DNA from: an uncultured Thermoguttaceae bacterium
Lineage (GTDB): Bacteria; Planctomycetota; Planctomycetia; Pirellulales; Thermoguttaceae
NCBI GenBank assembly: GCA_937951625.1
Contig: CALFBP010000033.1
Span: 62,001 to 126,000, forward strand
Direction of reading: 5' to 3'
Length of the DNA: 64,000 nt
Shown here: piece by piece, positions 55,114-63,705 of the stretch
Layout of the letters: each line of letters opens with the position of its first letter
How positions within the stretch are numbered: the stretch's first letter is position 1
Notes under the pieces: model-generated
What the model saw: the letters and a program-made list of their open reading frames with translations, nothing else
Database searches by the model: none
Told to the model about the DNA's origin: nothing
Made by a program: the position numbers and the translations under genes

Positions 55114-57372
55114 TCACGCCGGGTTCTGCCCGGCCAAGGCAGCCTCGTCCGAGTCGCCCCACCAGAGGTGGCGAAGCAACCCGTGCAAGCGAACCCCGCC
55201 GCCCAGCAGCAGGACACGTTGAACGCGCCGTCCCGGATGGGCCTCTTCGAAAACGTCCAGTCCGGTCTTCAGTTCGTTGACGAGGTCTTGAATCATAAGA
55301 CGGGTGACCTCGGCCAGGCGGGCGGTATTGTCTCCCGCCCCGGGATTGCGCTTCCATTGTTCGGCGCGGGCGAACGTCATGTGGAATTCGCGGACCAAGG
55401 TTTTGGTCACACGGTCGATGCCCAAGCCGCCCGAGCGAAGCCATGCCAAGTCCCCGGCGCTTACCAGAAGGTTCGTGGCGTCAGCGCCGATGTCGAACAG
55501 CGCGATGGGCGGCTCGGCGGGGGCCTCCTCGGCTACCAAGTCGGATCGGGTGGGAAAATAGTTGAACACGGCGAAATTGTGGATCGCCAGCCAATCTGCT
55601 TGAACCACATCGACCCGCACCCCAAGCTTTCGTAGGGTTTCCAACCAATCTTCCAGCACCACGTGCTTGATGCCCAGCACCGCGACTTTCAGCCAAGTCG
55701 TGTGGTCTGCGGACCGTTCGATCTGTTCCAAGATCGCATAGCGCCACTCCAGCTCCCGCAAGGGAATGGGCAGCAGCAGGGTCGCCTCGTTCGCCACGGC
55801 GGTGTCGAGCATCTCGGGATCCATGTCGGGCAATTCGAACTGGCGGACCACGACGCTTCGCGGCGGCAAGGTCACGCAGACCCGGTCGGCGGTGGGATTT
55901 CGGGAAGCCCAGGTCTTGACGGCTTCTTCCAACAACATCCGCAACTGGCTGTCGCTGGCCGCTTGACTGAGAATCTTGTCGTATTCGACGAAATCGCAAT
56001 CGGTGACGATCGGATCGCCGCCCGACAGAGCCAGCCGAACCGCCTTCAGACCGCTCGAGCCGAGGTCGAGGCCCCAAGCGCTGCGGGCCGGGCGGCGGGA
56101 AAGCCAACGCGTGGCCTTGCCCCAGAGACTCTCGTCTTCCGGAAGCAGGTTCACGTCGCTCGAGGTCTCCACGAGTCCCTGCAAGGCCACGCCGCACGCG
56201 GCCGCGAAGCGACCCGGATGGTCCAACGCCACCGTGCTTTGAAAATCTGGGGCCACCCCTAGCCTTCCAAATCCCGTCAGCCATTCCACCGGACGACCGA
56301 GAACCGAGCCCTTGCGGGGCTTCAGCAATAAAAAGGGCTGCTCCAAGGTTCGAGCGTGGTTTTGGAAACGTTGTTCCAATTCCGCGCACACGGTTGCCAT
56401 CTCGCGATCCTGCGGCGCCAGTTTGCGGAATCGCGCCGCCAACGACACCACGCTATCGTTGACTAAAGGCGTTTCACGAAGCTCCCGAGTCAAATAGGCC
56501 AGTTCCCAGGCACGGTCCCGAATGGCACGCAATTCCTCGGTCTGTAGGCCCTCGGGCACCTGATCCAGCACACGTTTGACTTCCGTGTAGCGGCCTGCCG
56601 CCAGTTTGGTTTGGGCGACCTGGGCCAAGCGGGCGGCAAGGTGCGTGCCCATGCCTCGGGCCTCGCGATGGTCTGGGCAGAGTGTCAGCAGGCGTCCAAT
56701 CTTCCGAATCGCCTCCGCGGAGGGCGGCCCCTTGCCCAACGCCTCCAGCTCGCCTTCCAAGGCGGCGATCTCGCCGAGGGCCGCTTGCACCTCGTCATAG
56801 AGTTGCCCGACGCTCCCCACGCGGAGCGCGACCGGGATGGCCTCCAGGAGGCGTCCCGCCCCACGGTAATCGCGTTTGGCGATGAGTTGCCGGACCTCCT
56901 TTTCGGCGGTGATGGCCCGGGCCCGCCATGCCTCCCGCTCCGCACGGCACATCTCGATCATCCGCGTGGCACGCTTGGCAAACTCGCTGAGGCGCGAATC
57001 TTCGTAGGCGGCGATGGGTTGGAGCATGGCAATGGCCTCGGTGAAGCGGTGAACCTGCATCAGCTTCTCGGCCTTGGCGAGTTCTTTATCCAACGATTCG
57101 AGTCGCTCTTGGACCCACTCCAAAATGTTCGCGCCGCAGGAGCCGCAATACTTGGTGGTCGCCTCGTTAGGGGCCTTGCAGCGGAAACAGGGTTCCCATA
57201 GGCCCAGACCGCATTCCCGGCAAAAACGATTCGAGGCGGGATTGACGGCATTGCACGCCCCGCAGACCACGGTCTGGTTGCCCACCGCCCGTGGTGCCTC
57301 GGATTGCGCACCGTTACCGAGAGGGCGTGCTTTGAGGATCCCGCTGAACTTGGGCGGCGGGGTTGCGGCCAT
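55114..57372 (-). CDS. Zinc-ribbon PilM-like actin fold with a displaced C-terminal segment
   Basis: 752 residues. A double zinc ribbon 37-79 (CGAC, CREC, CFRC, CGSC), a TPR-like helical region 85-330, then a segment at about 360-410 (GRPVEWLTGFGRLGVAPDFQ followed by HPGRFAAACGVALQGL and VNLLPEDE) that in ordinary PilM proteins is the C-terminus. Next comes the PilM start (WGLDLGSSGLKAVRLALSGG) at about 431, the usual body, and the frame stops just after VLLLGGGVRLHGLLRHLWW, where GLPVE...NLLP should follow. So the order of the actin-like domain is permuted. PilM is the cytoplasmic platform protein of type IV pili. It follows its partner at 57385 by 12 bp. Confidence 0.85.
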   Translation of the reverse strand: MAATPPPKFSGILKARPLGNGAQSEAPRAVGNQTVVCGACNAVNPASNRFCRECGLGLWEPCFRCKAPNEATTKYCGSCGANILEWVQERLESLDKELAKAEKLMQVHRFTEAIAMLQPIAAYEDSRLSEFAKRATRMIEMCRAEREAWRARAITAEKEVRQLIAKRDYRGAGRLLEAIPVALRVGSVGQLYDEVQAALGEIAALEGELEALGKGPPSAEAIRKIGRLLTLCPDHREARGMGTHLAARLAQVAQTKLAAGRYTEVKRVLDQVPEGLQTEELRAIRDRAWELAYLTRELRETPLVNDSVVSLAARFRKLAPQDREMATVCAELEQRFQNHARTLEQPFLLLKPRKGSVLGRPVEWLTGFGRLGVAPDFQSTVALDHPGRFAAACGVALQGLVETSSDVNLLPEDESLWGKATRWLSRRPARSAWGLDLGSSGLKAVRLALSGGDPIVTDCDFVEYDKILSQAASDSQLRMLLEEAVKTWASRNPTADRVCVTLPPRSVVVRQFELPDMDPEMLDTAVANEATLLLPIPLRELEWRYAILEQIERSADHTTWLKVAVLGIKHVVLEDWLETLRKLGVRVDVVQADWLAIHNFAVFNYFPTRSDLVAEEAPAEPPIALFDIGADATNLLVSAGDLAWLRSGGLGIDRVTKTLVREFHMTFARAEQWKRNPGAGDNTARLAEVTRLMIQDLVNELKTGLDVFEEAHPGRRVQRVLLLGGGVRLHGLLRHLWWGDSDEAALAGQNPA

Positions 57373-57384
57373 GGTCGCCTCCCT

Positions 57385-59481
57385 TCACGGTATCTCGTCG
57401 GTCGATTCGCTCGTCCCCGCCCTCCTTGTCGCCGCCTCCATTCCCGTCACAGTCACCGAAAGGATCTCGACCGTGATTTCCTGCATTTCGTCCGGTGGGG
57501 CGTCCACTTTGGGATTGGCCCGGCTCAAAAGTACATCGACCGATCGCACCGCGCCGTTCTTGCCTGGCAACAACGTCTCCAGCCAGACGCCTTCTTTGGT
57601 CGGGTGCATCTTCGGCCCCTTCAGGGTTCGCTCATAGTGCCCGCGCACGTTCATGGGTCGGGCCCTTTGCTCGATGCGGACGTATGCGACTTCCAGCGGA
57701 TCCGGGGCTAAGGAGGCGAGTTTCGCGGCATGGTCGCCCGGCCAGCGCACGACGTACTGCACGTCGATTTCTGCCCGCGGATGCAACGGGATCGGCATTC
57801 CACTCGACTCGCCGCTGTCGTCCGCCGTCGCTTTGTCGCTCTCCTTTGCACGATTCGGCAGGACCGCCGCCGCTGCCAAACGCCGGCAAAGGTCATGCAC
57901 GATCGCCTGTTCGAAGTCCAACCACGGGTCCTTGGCTTGCGGGGAGAGCCTTTGGCCTGTGTTTCGCGTCTTGGCAGCGGCTTGGTTTGCCGTGGGGCGA
58001 TTGCGGCGGGCATTTTTCAACACAGCCAAAATGCCCGGCTCCACGACGAGGCCCTCTTGCCCATTCGCCCCCGATGAGCTCGCCACCGGGGGTCCTTCTT
58101 CCCAACGTCGCTCCAGCAAACGGCCGAGCCGCGAACGCACATCCGCCCGTGGCACCGTGGCCGCCAAGAGCACCCATTCCCTAGCCTCTTCCATGGATCG
58201 GACCGTCGTGCGCCGGGCATCGATCGCCCGGGCGAGATCGGCTTTCCAAAGCTGTTGTGCGACGCGATAAGGAAATTCCGGGTCCAAAGTTCCTAACGCG
58301 CTGACCTGCGCCGAGGCATCCACGTCCGCAATCCCTAAAAATTGCCGCATGGCCCAGCCGCTCAGCTCCGTCAGGCGATTCAGGGCCTGACTCCGAACCT
58401 GCGCGTCAAGCTCAGGCCGCTCGATCAAAAAGACATAGGCCTCCAAGTTCTCGGGATGGGGACGGAGCCAGACCTGAGCGAGGAGTTTCTTAGCCTGGGC
58501 CGGGCAGGAAGGCTCGACGAATCGTTTTGCCGCAAGTAGCCGCACGCCGCTCTTTCCGTGCTCGGCCAGGGCGGCGACGGCCTGTTCTCGAAGTTTCTCC
58601 GGGGCCGTTTCCCGGCCCCCCCAAGCGATGATCTTTTCCGGTTCGAAAACGGCCAAGGCCAGGAGCCGTTCGTTTTCCGCCGTGGGGTTCACGGCCAACG
58701 CCCTTAGCGCCGCGGCCGGGGCAGCCGATTCCTTGCCAGCGCTCACCGTTCCCGCCAACAGACCAGTCAGCGTGCGCCGGGCCTCCGCCGTTCCGTTGCG
58801 GCTCAAGGCTTCGGTAATCGCCTCGACGGCTGCCGAAGCAGTTTCCCGATCTCCTCCTCTTCCCTCTTCTTCGGCTGCCCGTGTCCCCACAAACTTCTTC
58901 AATCCCGGCGGCAAGTCCAAGACCAATAGTTTCTCGAAAAACTCGGCCTGCCGCTCGTCGCGCGGCGTGTTGTTCAAGCGGTGTTCCACTGCCCGAGGCA
59001 GTTGCGGGTGATTGGTCAGCCGGGCAACGAAATAGTCAAAATCTTTCCATGACGTGAACTCCTCCGGCACCGGCGGAAGTTCCGATGCCGATGTTGTCGT
59101 CGCCGATTCGTCTGAGGAATCGGTGTTCGATTTGGCAACTTTCTGTTCAGGCTGGCCGTTCGCCTCCGACTGTTGTTGTTTTTCAGCGGCCTTTTTGGCT
59201 GCCGCCTCTTCCTCTTTTTTCTTTTTTTCCTCTTCTGCCCGCTTGGCCGCTTCAGCTTGCTGCTTGGCCTCCTCTTCTTCCCGCTGCTTGCGCTTCTTAA
59301 GGAACTCTTCCTTGGTCATGCCGCCCCAGGCCGCGTAAGGATCTGGTCCGCGCCGCGAGCAGCCACGCCACACCACCGCCGAACCACCGGCAAGCACCAG
59401 CACCGCCAAGAGTCCCGCGATCCAATACCATCGGGGCACGCGCGATGTGGATCGGCTTCTCGATGTTCGACGTACTACCAT
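57385..59481 (-). CDS. Membrane-anchored protein of unknown function, upstream of PilM
   Basis: 698 residues. The first 15 residues are basic, then one membrane helix (WYWIAGLLAVLVLAGGSAVVW), then a long charged stretch of Lys, Glu and Gln (about 55-105), then a Ser/Thr-Glu linker. Residues 130-440 have alpha-solenoid character (HEAT/ARM-like: TAENERLLALAVFEPEKI, AQVRSQALNRLTELSG). The C-terminal region (560-698) looks beta-rich (YVVRWPGDHAAKLASLAPD, GVWLETLLPGKNGAVRSVDV). I do not recognise a family. The tight coupling to PilM suggests a partner in the pilus or secretion platform; with the helix near the N-terminus most of the chain would lie on one side of the membrane. Confidence 0.8.
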   Translation of the reverse strand: MVVRRTSRSRSTSRVPRWYWIAGLLAVLVLAGGSAVVWRGCSRRGPDPYAAWGGMTKEEFLKKRKQREEEEAKQQAEAAKRAEEEKKKKEEEAAAKKAAEKQQQSEANGQPEQKVAKSNTDSSDESATTTSASELPPVPEEFTSWKDFDYFVARLTNHPQLPRAVEHRLNNTPRDERQAEFFEKLLVLDLPPGLKKFVGTRAAEEEGRGGDRETASAAVEAITEALSRNGTAEARRTLTGLLAGTVSAGKESAAPAAALRALAVNPTAENERLLALAVFEPEKIIAWGGRETAPEKLREQAVAALAEHGKSGVRLLAAKRFVEPSCPAQAKKLLAQVWLRPHPENLEAYVFLIERPELDAQVRSQALNRLTELSGWAMRQFLGIADVDASAQVSALGTLDPEFPYRVAQQLWKADLARAIDARRTTVRSMEEAREWVLLAATVPRADVRSRLGRLLERRWEEGPPVASSSGANGQEGLVVEPGILAVLKNARRNRPTANQAAAKTRNTGQRLSPQAKDPWLDFEQAIVHDLCRRLAAAAVLPNRAKESDKATADDSGESSGMPIPLHPRAEIDVQYVVRWPGDHAAKLASLAPDPLEVAYVRIEQRARPMNVRGHYERTLKGPKMHPTKEGVWLETLLPGKNGAVRSVDVLLSRANPKVDAPPDEMQEITVEILSVTVTGMEAATRRAGTSESTDEIP

Positions 59482-59777
59482 GTCCGGTCCTCAAAATGCG
59501 CAGACCTACACCTCACGCGTTGCCAAATCGGCACTATCCTAGTCCCTTACCGTTAGCCCAGGCTTAATGTTTTGTTAGGAATGTGTAAAACTCGACCGAA
59601 GAAAAGCAGGCTTTCGACAGCGCGTCCTTAGTCGCATAGAGATCCCCTACGCGGTTCTCACACCCATCCGCTTTGCGATCTGCTCATCGACAACGGGAGT
59701 GACTTGCGAGAAACGTGTGACCTAGAATGGAAATCCCCGAGCGCGGGTGGGCACCTCGGAGCCTTCCTCAAAAATTC
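59482..59777. other. Intergenic region upstream of the membrane-anchored PilM partner
   Basis: About 295 bases without a credible coding frame. An AT-rich stretch near 59560-59590 may hold the leftward promoter. Confidence 0.35.
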
Positions 59778-59904
59778 GCTCTCCCTTTGGGAGAGGGTTG
59801 AGGTAAGGGAAAAGAGGGTCAGGGCGAGGGAAACCTATGCTGGTGCTCCCCTCGCTCCAAACCGATCTTCCGTTCCCAGGAGACGGAGGTTGTGGATAAG
59901 CTCC
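59778..59904. repeat. CTCTCCC-type dispersed palindromic repeat, copy 3
   Basis: GCTCTCCCTTTGGGAGAGGG at 59778 with GGGTTGAGG and GGGTCAGGGCGAGGG flanks, then GGAGGTTGTGGATAAGCTC near 59886, the same block found with copy 1 at 11719-11764. The region between 59904 and the tRNA holds nothing recognised. Confidence 0.58.
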
Positions 59905-60091
59905 TCGTGGGCGGCCGGACGTGACGAACGAATGGCGCAAACGTGCTGTCCCCGTCTTTCCGACTCGATGGCCTCGGACCGTCCGGCCGTCTTCTGATTG
60001 GCACCCCCTATTTTGGGCCAGCACTCGTGCCCGCACCTGCTCAAAACACAAAAAGACCCGCTGACAAGGGTTGCCAACGGGTCTTCTCTGG

Positions 60092-60164
60092 TGGAGCGGA
60101 GGAGGGTCGAACTCCCGACCTCTGCATTGCGAACGCAGCGCTCTCCCAACTGAGCTACCGCCCC
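60092..60164 (-). tRNA. tRNA-Ala (anticodon CGC)
   Basis: On the minus strand: acceptor GGGGCGG pairs with CCGCTCC and includes the G3:U70 wobble pair that identifies alanine tRNA. The D-arm contains GCTCAGTTGGGAGAGC, the anticodon stem CTGCG/TGCAG encloses TTCGCAA giving anticodon CGC, and the T-arm contains GAGTTCGACCCTC. The discriminator is A; CCA is not encoded. Reads GCG. Confidence 0.95.
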
Positions 60165-60443
60165 AGATTCGTCCCTCGCAATATTATCCGAAACCAAAGC
60201 GGCTAACAAGGTCTCTCGAGATACATCCGAAAGGGGGGGGTGAAAACGCTGGCACAAATCCGCGTTCCAGGGCGTGAATCGGGCGCGGGTCCATAAGGTG
60301 CAAGCGGACCAGGCGCTTTCTGCCAAAACTTTTGGGTTAGAGTTTATCTCACAACCCCGTTTATCCAACTATCACGGGCGTTTGGCTGGGGTGCGGGAAG
60401 TCACAATGCAGGGTTTTTCCCGCAGGTTGCGAAGCTTTTGGGA
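60165..60443. other. Intergenic region between tRNA-Ala and repeat copy 4
   Basis: No supported gene. A run of nine Gs lies near 60232. On the tRNA side it should contain the leftward tRNA promoter. Confidence 0.35.
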
Positions 60444-60479
60444 CCTCACCATGACCCTCTCCCACGGGGAGAGGGTTTA
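60444..60479. repeat. CTCTCCC-type dispersed palindromic repeat, copy 4
   Basis: CCTCACCATGACCCTCTCCC directly followed by ACGGGGAGAGGGTTTA. It has the same core and CCTCACC flank as copies 2 and 3. Confidence 0.58.
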
Positions 60480-60583
60480 GGTTTAGTTTAACCACGTGCC
60501 TGAGATGAACCATCTCGCAGGGGGGCGTTTAAGATAGGCTCTCGACTGTCGGGCGGGCTATAGGAAAACTGGTGCTACTGGAC

Positions 60584-60603
60584 GCCCGAGCGGAGGCTCG
60601 GGC
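60584..60603 (-). terminator. Hairpin downstream of the DUF1573 gene
   Basis: A perfect 8-bp stem GCCCGAGC/GCTCGGGC with a GGAG loop lies 21 bases past the stop codon on the minus strand. A short TTTT occurs only about 15 bases further on, so it is a candidate terminator rather than a certain one. Confidence 0.42.
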
Positions 60604-60624
60604 CCTCGCGCCGGTCGTCGTGCC

Positions 60625-61788
60625 TTAGCGATCACCCGGTCCTCGCGGCAACCAACCACTGGTGACCGCGAAGGCTACCTTCAAACGCGCAATCTCCGGC
60701 ATCTCGGGGTGATCGGTCAGCACGCGGATCTCGCCCATCGTGTCTTCCGAGAGGTGATTGCAGGCCGGGGCGTCGGGCGGGACGTCGATGGCGATCGTGT
60801 AAATCCCTTTTTTGGCCAATTCCGGGCTTTGCGCAAACACGCTCACCTTGAGGAAACTCGGCTTCACCTCGATCTGGCGGACTTGGATCTCAGGGTGATC
60901 TCCGCGAATCCGCAACACTAGCCGCGCCGAGGCCCCTTCGCCAGGCTTCAGCGGTCCGAGCGTGACCACGCCATCGACGTCGATGTGCGGGCCGTAGATC
61001 GACCGCAGCGGCGGTACATGTCCGGCGATCGTCAACTGGACCGGTTTCGTGGCATCCGGTTGGCCAGCGCCCTCGGCTTCGGCCTCGAACAGGCACTCAA
61101 AGGTTTTCTGTACCGCGGTTCCCGGCAAACGGAATGTCGCCAGGTAGCCGCTTCGGGCATCGAGTGGCTTCAGCTTTTCTGCCGGGGCGGGCTGAAATTC
61201 CCAGCTCAAACCCTCGAGCGAACTCTTCATATTCTTGAGCGAAAACGATTCCCAGACCTGGGAATAAATGATCGTGGAACACTCAACGGGTTTTCCACGC
61301 TCCAATTCCGAAAGCGAGATCAGCGGATCGGCCACGGCCACGTAAGAGCGGATTTCGCCCTCGATGGTCAATTGGAAACGAGGCGTCTCCGGGTCGTTGG
61401 TGACGAAATCGGCTGTGTGGCGAAACTTGCCTAGGATGCCCTCGGTCTTGGATTCGATCTCGATCGGCCCGCCCATGCCCGGCGGGATGTCTTCGGCAGG
61501 CAGCATGGATACCGTGCATTGGCAGGATGTTCCCGCTTTCGCTAGTCTCAGCGGCGCGGTCCCCTCGTTCTTAACAATGAACAAGTGCTTGCACGGTTCG
61601 CGGGGGTCGAGGATGCCGAAGTCGTGCCGTGATTCGAGAAGAACGACCTTGGGTACGCCGGGGGGCTGATTTGCGTCCGAATCGCGGGAAGACGCCAGGA
61701 TTCCTGAGCGTAGCGCCAACGCTACAACCAGTACCCCCACAACGCCAATCAATCCGCCAATGCCGATCCAAACCCGAGTGCGTTTCAA
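60625..61788 (-). CDS. DUF1573-domain membrane-anchored protein
   Basis: 387 residues. An N-terminal membrane helix (VWIGIGGLIGVVGVLVVALA) is followed by the DUF1573 module: HDFGILDPREPCKHLFIVKN, GTAPLRLAKAGTSCQCTVS (the family's sCgCt turn) and IEIESKTEGILGKFRHTADF. The later part repeats the Ig-like pattern, with a second half (about 210-380) containing LGPLKPGEGASARLVLRI. DUF1573 proteins are exported, Ig-like and common in Planctomycetota and Bacteroidota; the molecular function is unknown. A single gene with a hairpin downstream. Confidence 0.87.
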   Translation of the reverse strand: MKRTRVWIGIGGLIGVVGVLVVALALRSGILASSRDSDANQPPGVPKVVLLESRHDFGILDPREPCKHLFIVKNEGTAPLRLAKAGTSCQCTVSMLPAEDIPPGMGGPIEIESKTEGILGKFRHTADFVTNDPETPRFQLTIEGEIRSYVAVADPLISLSELERGKPVECSTIIYSQVWESFSLKNMKSSLEGLSWEFQPAPAEKLKPLDARSGYLATFRLPGTAVQKTFECLFEAEAEGAGQPDATKPVQLTIAGHVPPLRSIYGPHIDVDGVVTLGPLKPGEGASARLVLRIRGDHPEIQVRQIEVKPSFLKVSVFAQSPELAKKGIYTIAIDVPPDAPACNHLSEDTMGEIRVLTDHPEMPEIARLKVAFAVTSGWLPRGPGDR

Positions 61789-61934
61789 GCGTCCTTCTCC
61801 TCTGGCCTAAGTGACCGAGTCATGGCTGCAAATTGCCTACGAGTAAGCGGTGTCGCTCGGTCACCATACGCCGATTCTAATGAACAACCTCTCAACGAAA
61901 CAGGCTAGAGTATTAAAGTGCGACCCACAACGGG

Positions 61935-61971
61935 GCCCGCCCCGGCGGATGCACTGCATCCCGGGGCGGGC
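61935..61971. repeat. Long GC-rich hairpin
   Basis: The 11-bp perfect arms GCCCGCCCCGG and CCGGGGCGGGC enclose a second 6-bp stem GATGCA/TGCATC with a single-base loop. It lies about 63 bases past the stop of the DUF1559 gene at 62034 and upstream of the DUF1573 gene, so it may end the former transcript or be an insulated regulatory structure. No T-run follows. Confidence 0.5.
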
Positions 61972-62033
61972 GGACACACAGCAAGGCGTTGACATGAAGG
62001 TCCCCACAGGGGAGACCTTGCCTTTCAGCTAAA

Positions 62034-63287
62034 TCAGCCCTCGAACCTGCCCTTGCGGACGTTGGTGTCGATCCACGGGCCGTTGTACATGTCGCTCGGG
62101 GCGACCTCGCAACGGTTATCGGTGTAGCCCGTCGCGGCAGGTGTCGCGGTCGTGCCGACGGGGAAGCCGGGGTTCACGTAGCCGTCGCCGTTGATGTCGT
62201 AGAATTGCTTGACCGAGCCGTCGCCCATCAAGCAGTTGAAGAACTTCTTGTTGCCCGCACCGTGGATGCACATCCAGTCGCGGGTATCTTGCAGATACAA
62301 GCGGTTGTCCGGGTTCGGACCGGCAAAGTCAGCTTCGGTCTTCCCATTCAGGCCGACGTAATCGGTCGGGGTGGGCAGTTGCTGTGGGATCGCCGTAAGG
62401 ATGTTAGTCCCATTCGGCATGATGGAAATCGCGGCAGGGTTGGGGGTGGTGTTCGCGTAGGACGGGCCGTCGTTGAACGACTCACCAAGTCGCACACCGG
62501 CAGTCAATCCCAGGTCATCATTCACGTTGGCCAAAAGAACGGCCTCGTTGATGTCACCAGGACCGGCATCGCCCAGCAACGGAATCGTCGAGGAGGCGAC
62601 GGGGGCCGACTCCAACATCTGGACGGTGAGCGGGCCGATGGCGCCGCCAAGTCCCTTCAAATTGTAGCCTCCGTATCCGGTCACCATGGTACCGCTCTGG
62701 TTGACGCCCTTCGGCCCACTTCGGACCATGAACCAGCTCGAGGCGTAGTTCGTGTTGTAGCCCTCTTGGACGACCATATTGACGGCGTAGTTGAACCAGC
62801 CGGTGGTGTCAGGCAGCGTCAAGTTGTTCTGCCATGGTCCGTGCGGGGGCTCGGTCGTGCTGCCGGTCGTCGCGCCGCACTTGCCTTCGGTCAGGCGGGC
62901 CGGATCAGGCAACCCGTCGGCCGGGATGGTCGATGTGCCGATACCCAACAGGTCGTTGAGCTTTTCAAGGGAGCGGATGGGGTTGCTCGGGCAAAGCATC
63001 TTGCCGGGCACGGCGGCGCCGATCTTAATCAAGTCGGCGACCCAGCCATACTCGAACAAGCAGCCGTCACGACGCTGATCCCAAGCACCACTGCACAGGC
63101 GGCCGGCGGGGTCCGAGTTGGCGAACTCGAACATGCCAATACCGAACTGGCGCAGGTTATTCTGGCAGGTGCTGGAGCGGGCCGCCTCGCGGGCGCGGGA
63201 CAGGGCCGGCATCAACAGGGCAATCAGCAAGCCGATGATCGCAATGACCACCAGCATCTCAACCAACGTGAAACCTTTGCGTTTCAT
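62034..63287 (-). CDS. DUF1559-family prepilin-like protein
   Basis: 417 residues. It starts [20 protein letters not shown], a type III prepilin signal with cleavage between G and F, then the [19 protein letters not shown] stretch that defines planctomycete DUF1559 proteins. The C-terminal part has [20 protein letters not shown], corresponding to the H-X9-DG signature with a longer spacing after the His. An EF-hand-like [12 protein letters not shown] follows. Probably a minor pseudopilin displayed at the cell surface. Processing would need a prepilin peptidase; the only A24 homologue here (9128) seems to lack its catalytic motif. Confidence 0.92.
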   Translation of the reverse strand: MKRKGFTLVEMLVVIAIIGLLIALLMPALSRAREAARSSTCQNNLRQFGIGMFEFANSDPAGRLCSGAWDQRRDGCLFEYGWVADLIKIGAAVPGKMLCPSNPIRSLEKLNDLLGIGTSTIPADGLPDPARLTEGKCGATTGSTTEPPHGPWQNNLTLPDTTGWFNYAVNMVVQEGYNTNYASSWFMVRSGPKGVNQSGTMVTGYGGYNLKGLGGAIGPLTVQMLESAPVASSTIPLLGDAGPGDINEAVLLANVNDDLGLTAGVRLGESFNDGPSYANTTPNPAAISIMPNGTNILTAIPQQLPTPTDYVGLNGKTEADFAGPNPDNRLYLQDTRDWMCIHGAGNKKFFNCLMGDGSVKQFYDINGDGYVNPGFPVGTTATPAATGYTDNRCEVAPSDMYNGPWIDTNVRKGRFEG

Positions 63288-63705
63288 TGTTTCTCTTGCT
63301 CCAAATACAGGTTCGAACGGTAACCACCAAACCTCATTCTCTAGTTCCGAGCGATTGGGATCGCTAAACCTCTGGAAAAGCGCTACACCTCCTTTCCTTC
63401 TTACTCCGAATGCTTTCCCTCATCACACAAGCCTTAAGACCGTGCGGTGGTCGGTAATCACCCCCCTGATCCTGCCCCTCTTGGGCACTTCGGCCATCAG
63501 CCGAGTGGCGTCGGCAACCGTCGCACGGTTGTGTTAGCATGATTTGCAGCAAACGGGTCGTTTTCTGCTTGTCAACTTCGAATGGGATTATCCAAACCGA
63601 TGTCAGAACTTTATGCGTGAAGCATAAAAAACTTGTAAAATCCGCGCTTGATGTTTGTTGTTTGGTTCCGGGCGGTGCGGTCAGGCGGTGCTGCGGTGTT
63701 GCCTG
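63288..63705. other. Intergenic region between two DUF1559 genes
   Basis: About 418 bases without a credible gene. A symmetric hairpin TTTATGC-GTGAA-GCATAAA lies at 63610-63628, about 80 bases past the stop of the partial DUF1559 gene; its flanks are A/T-rich on both sides, so it may end that transcript. The promoter of the downstream DUF1559 gene should lie near 63290-63400. Confidence 0.4.
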
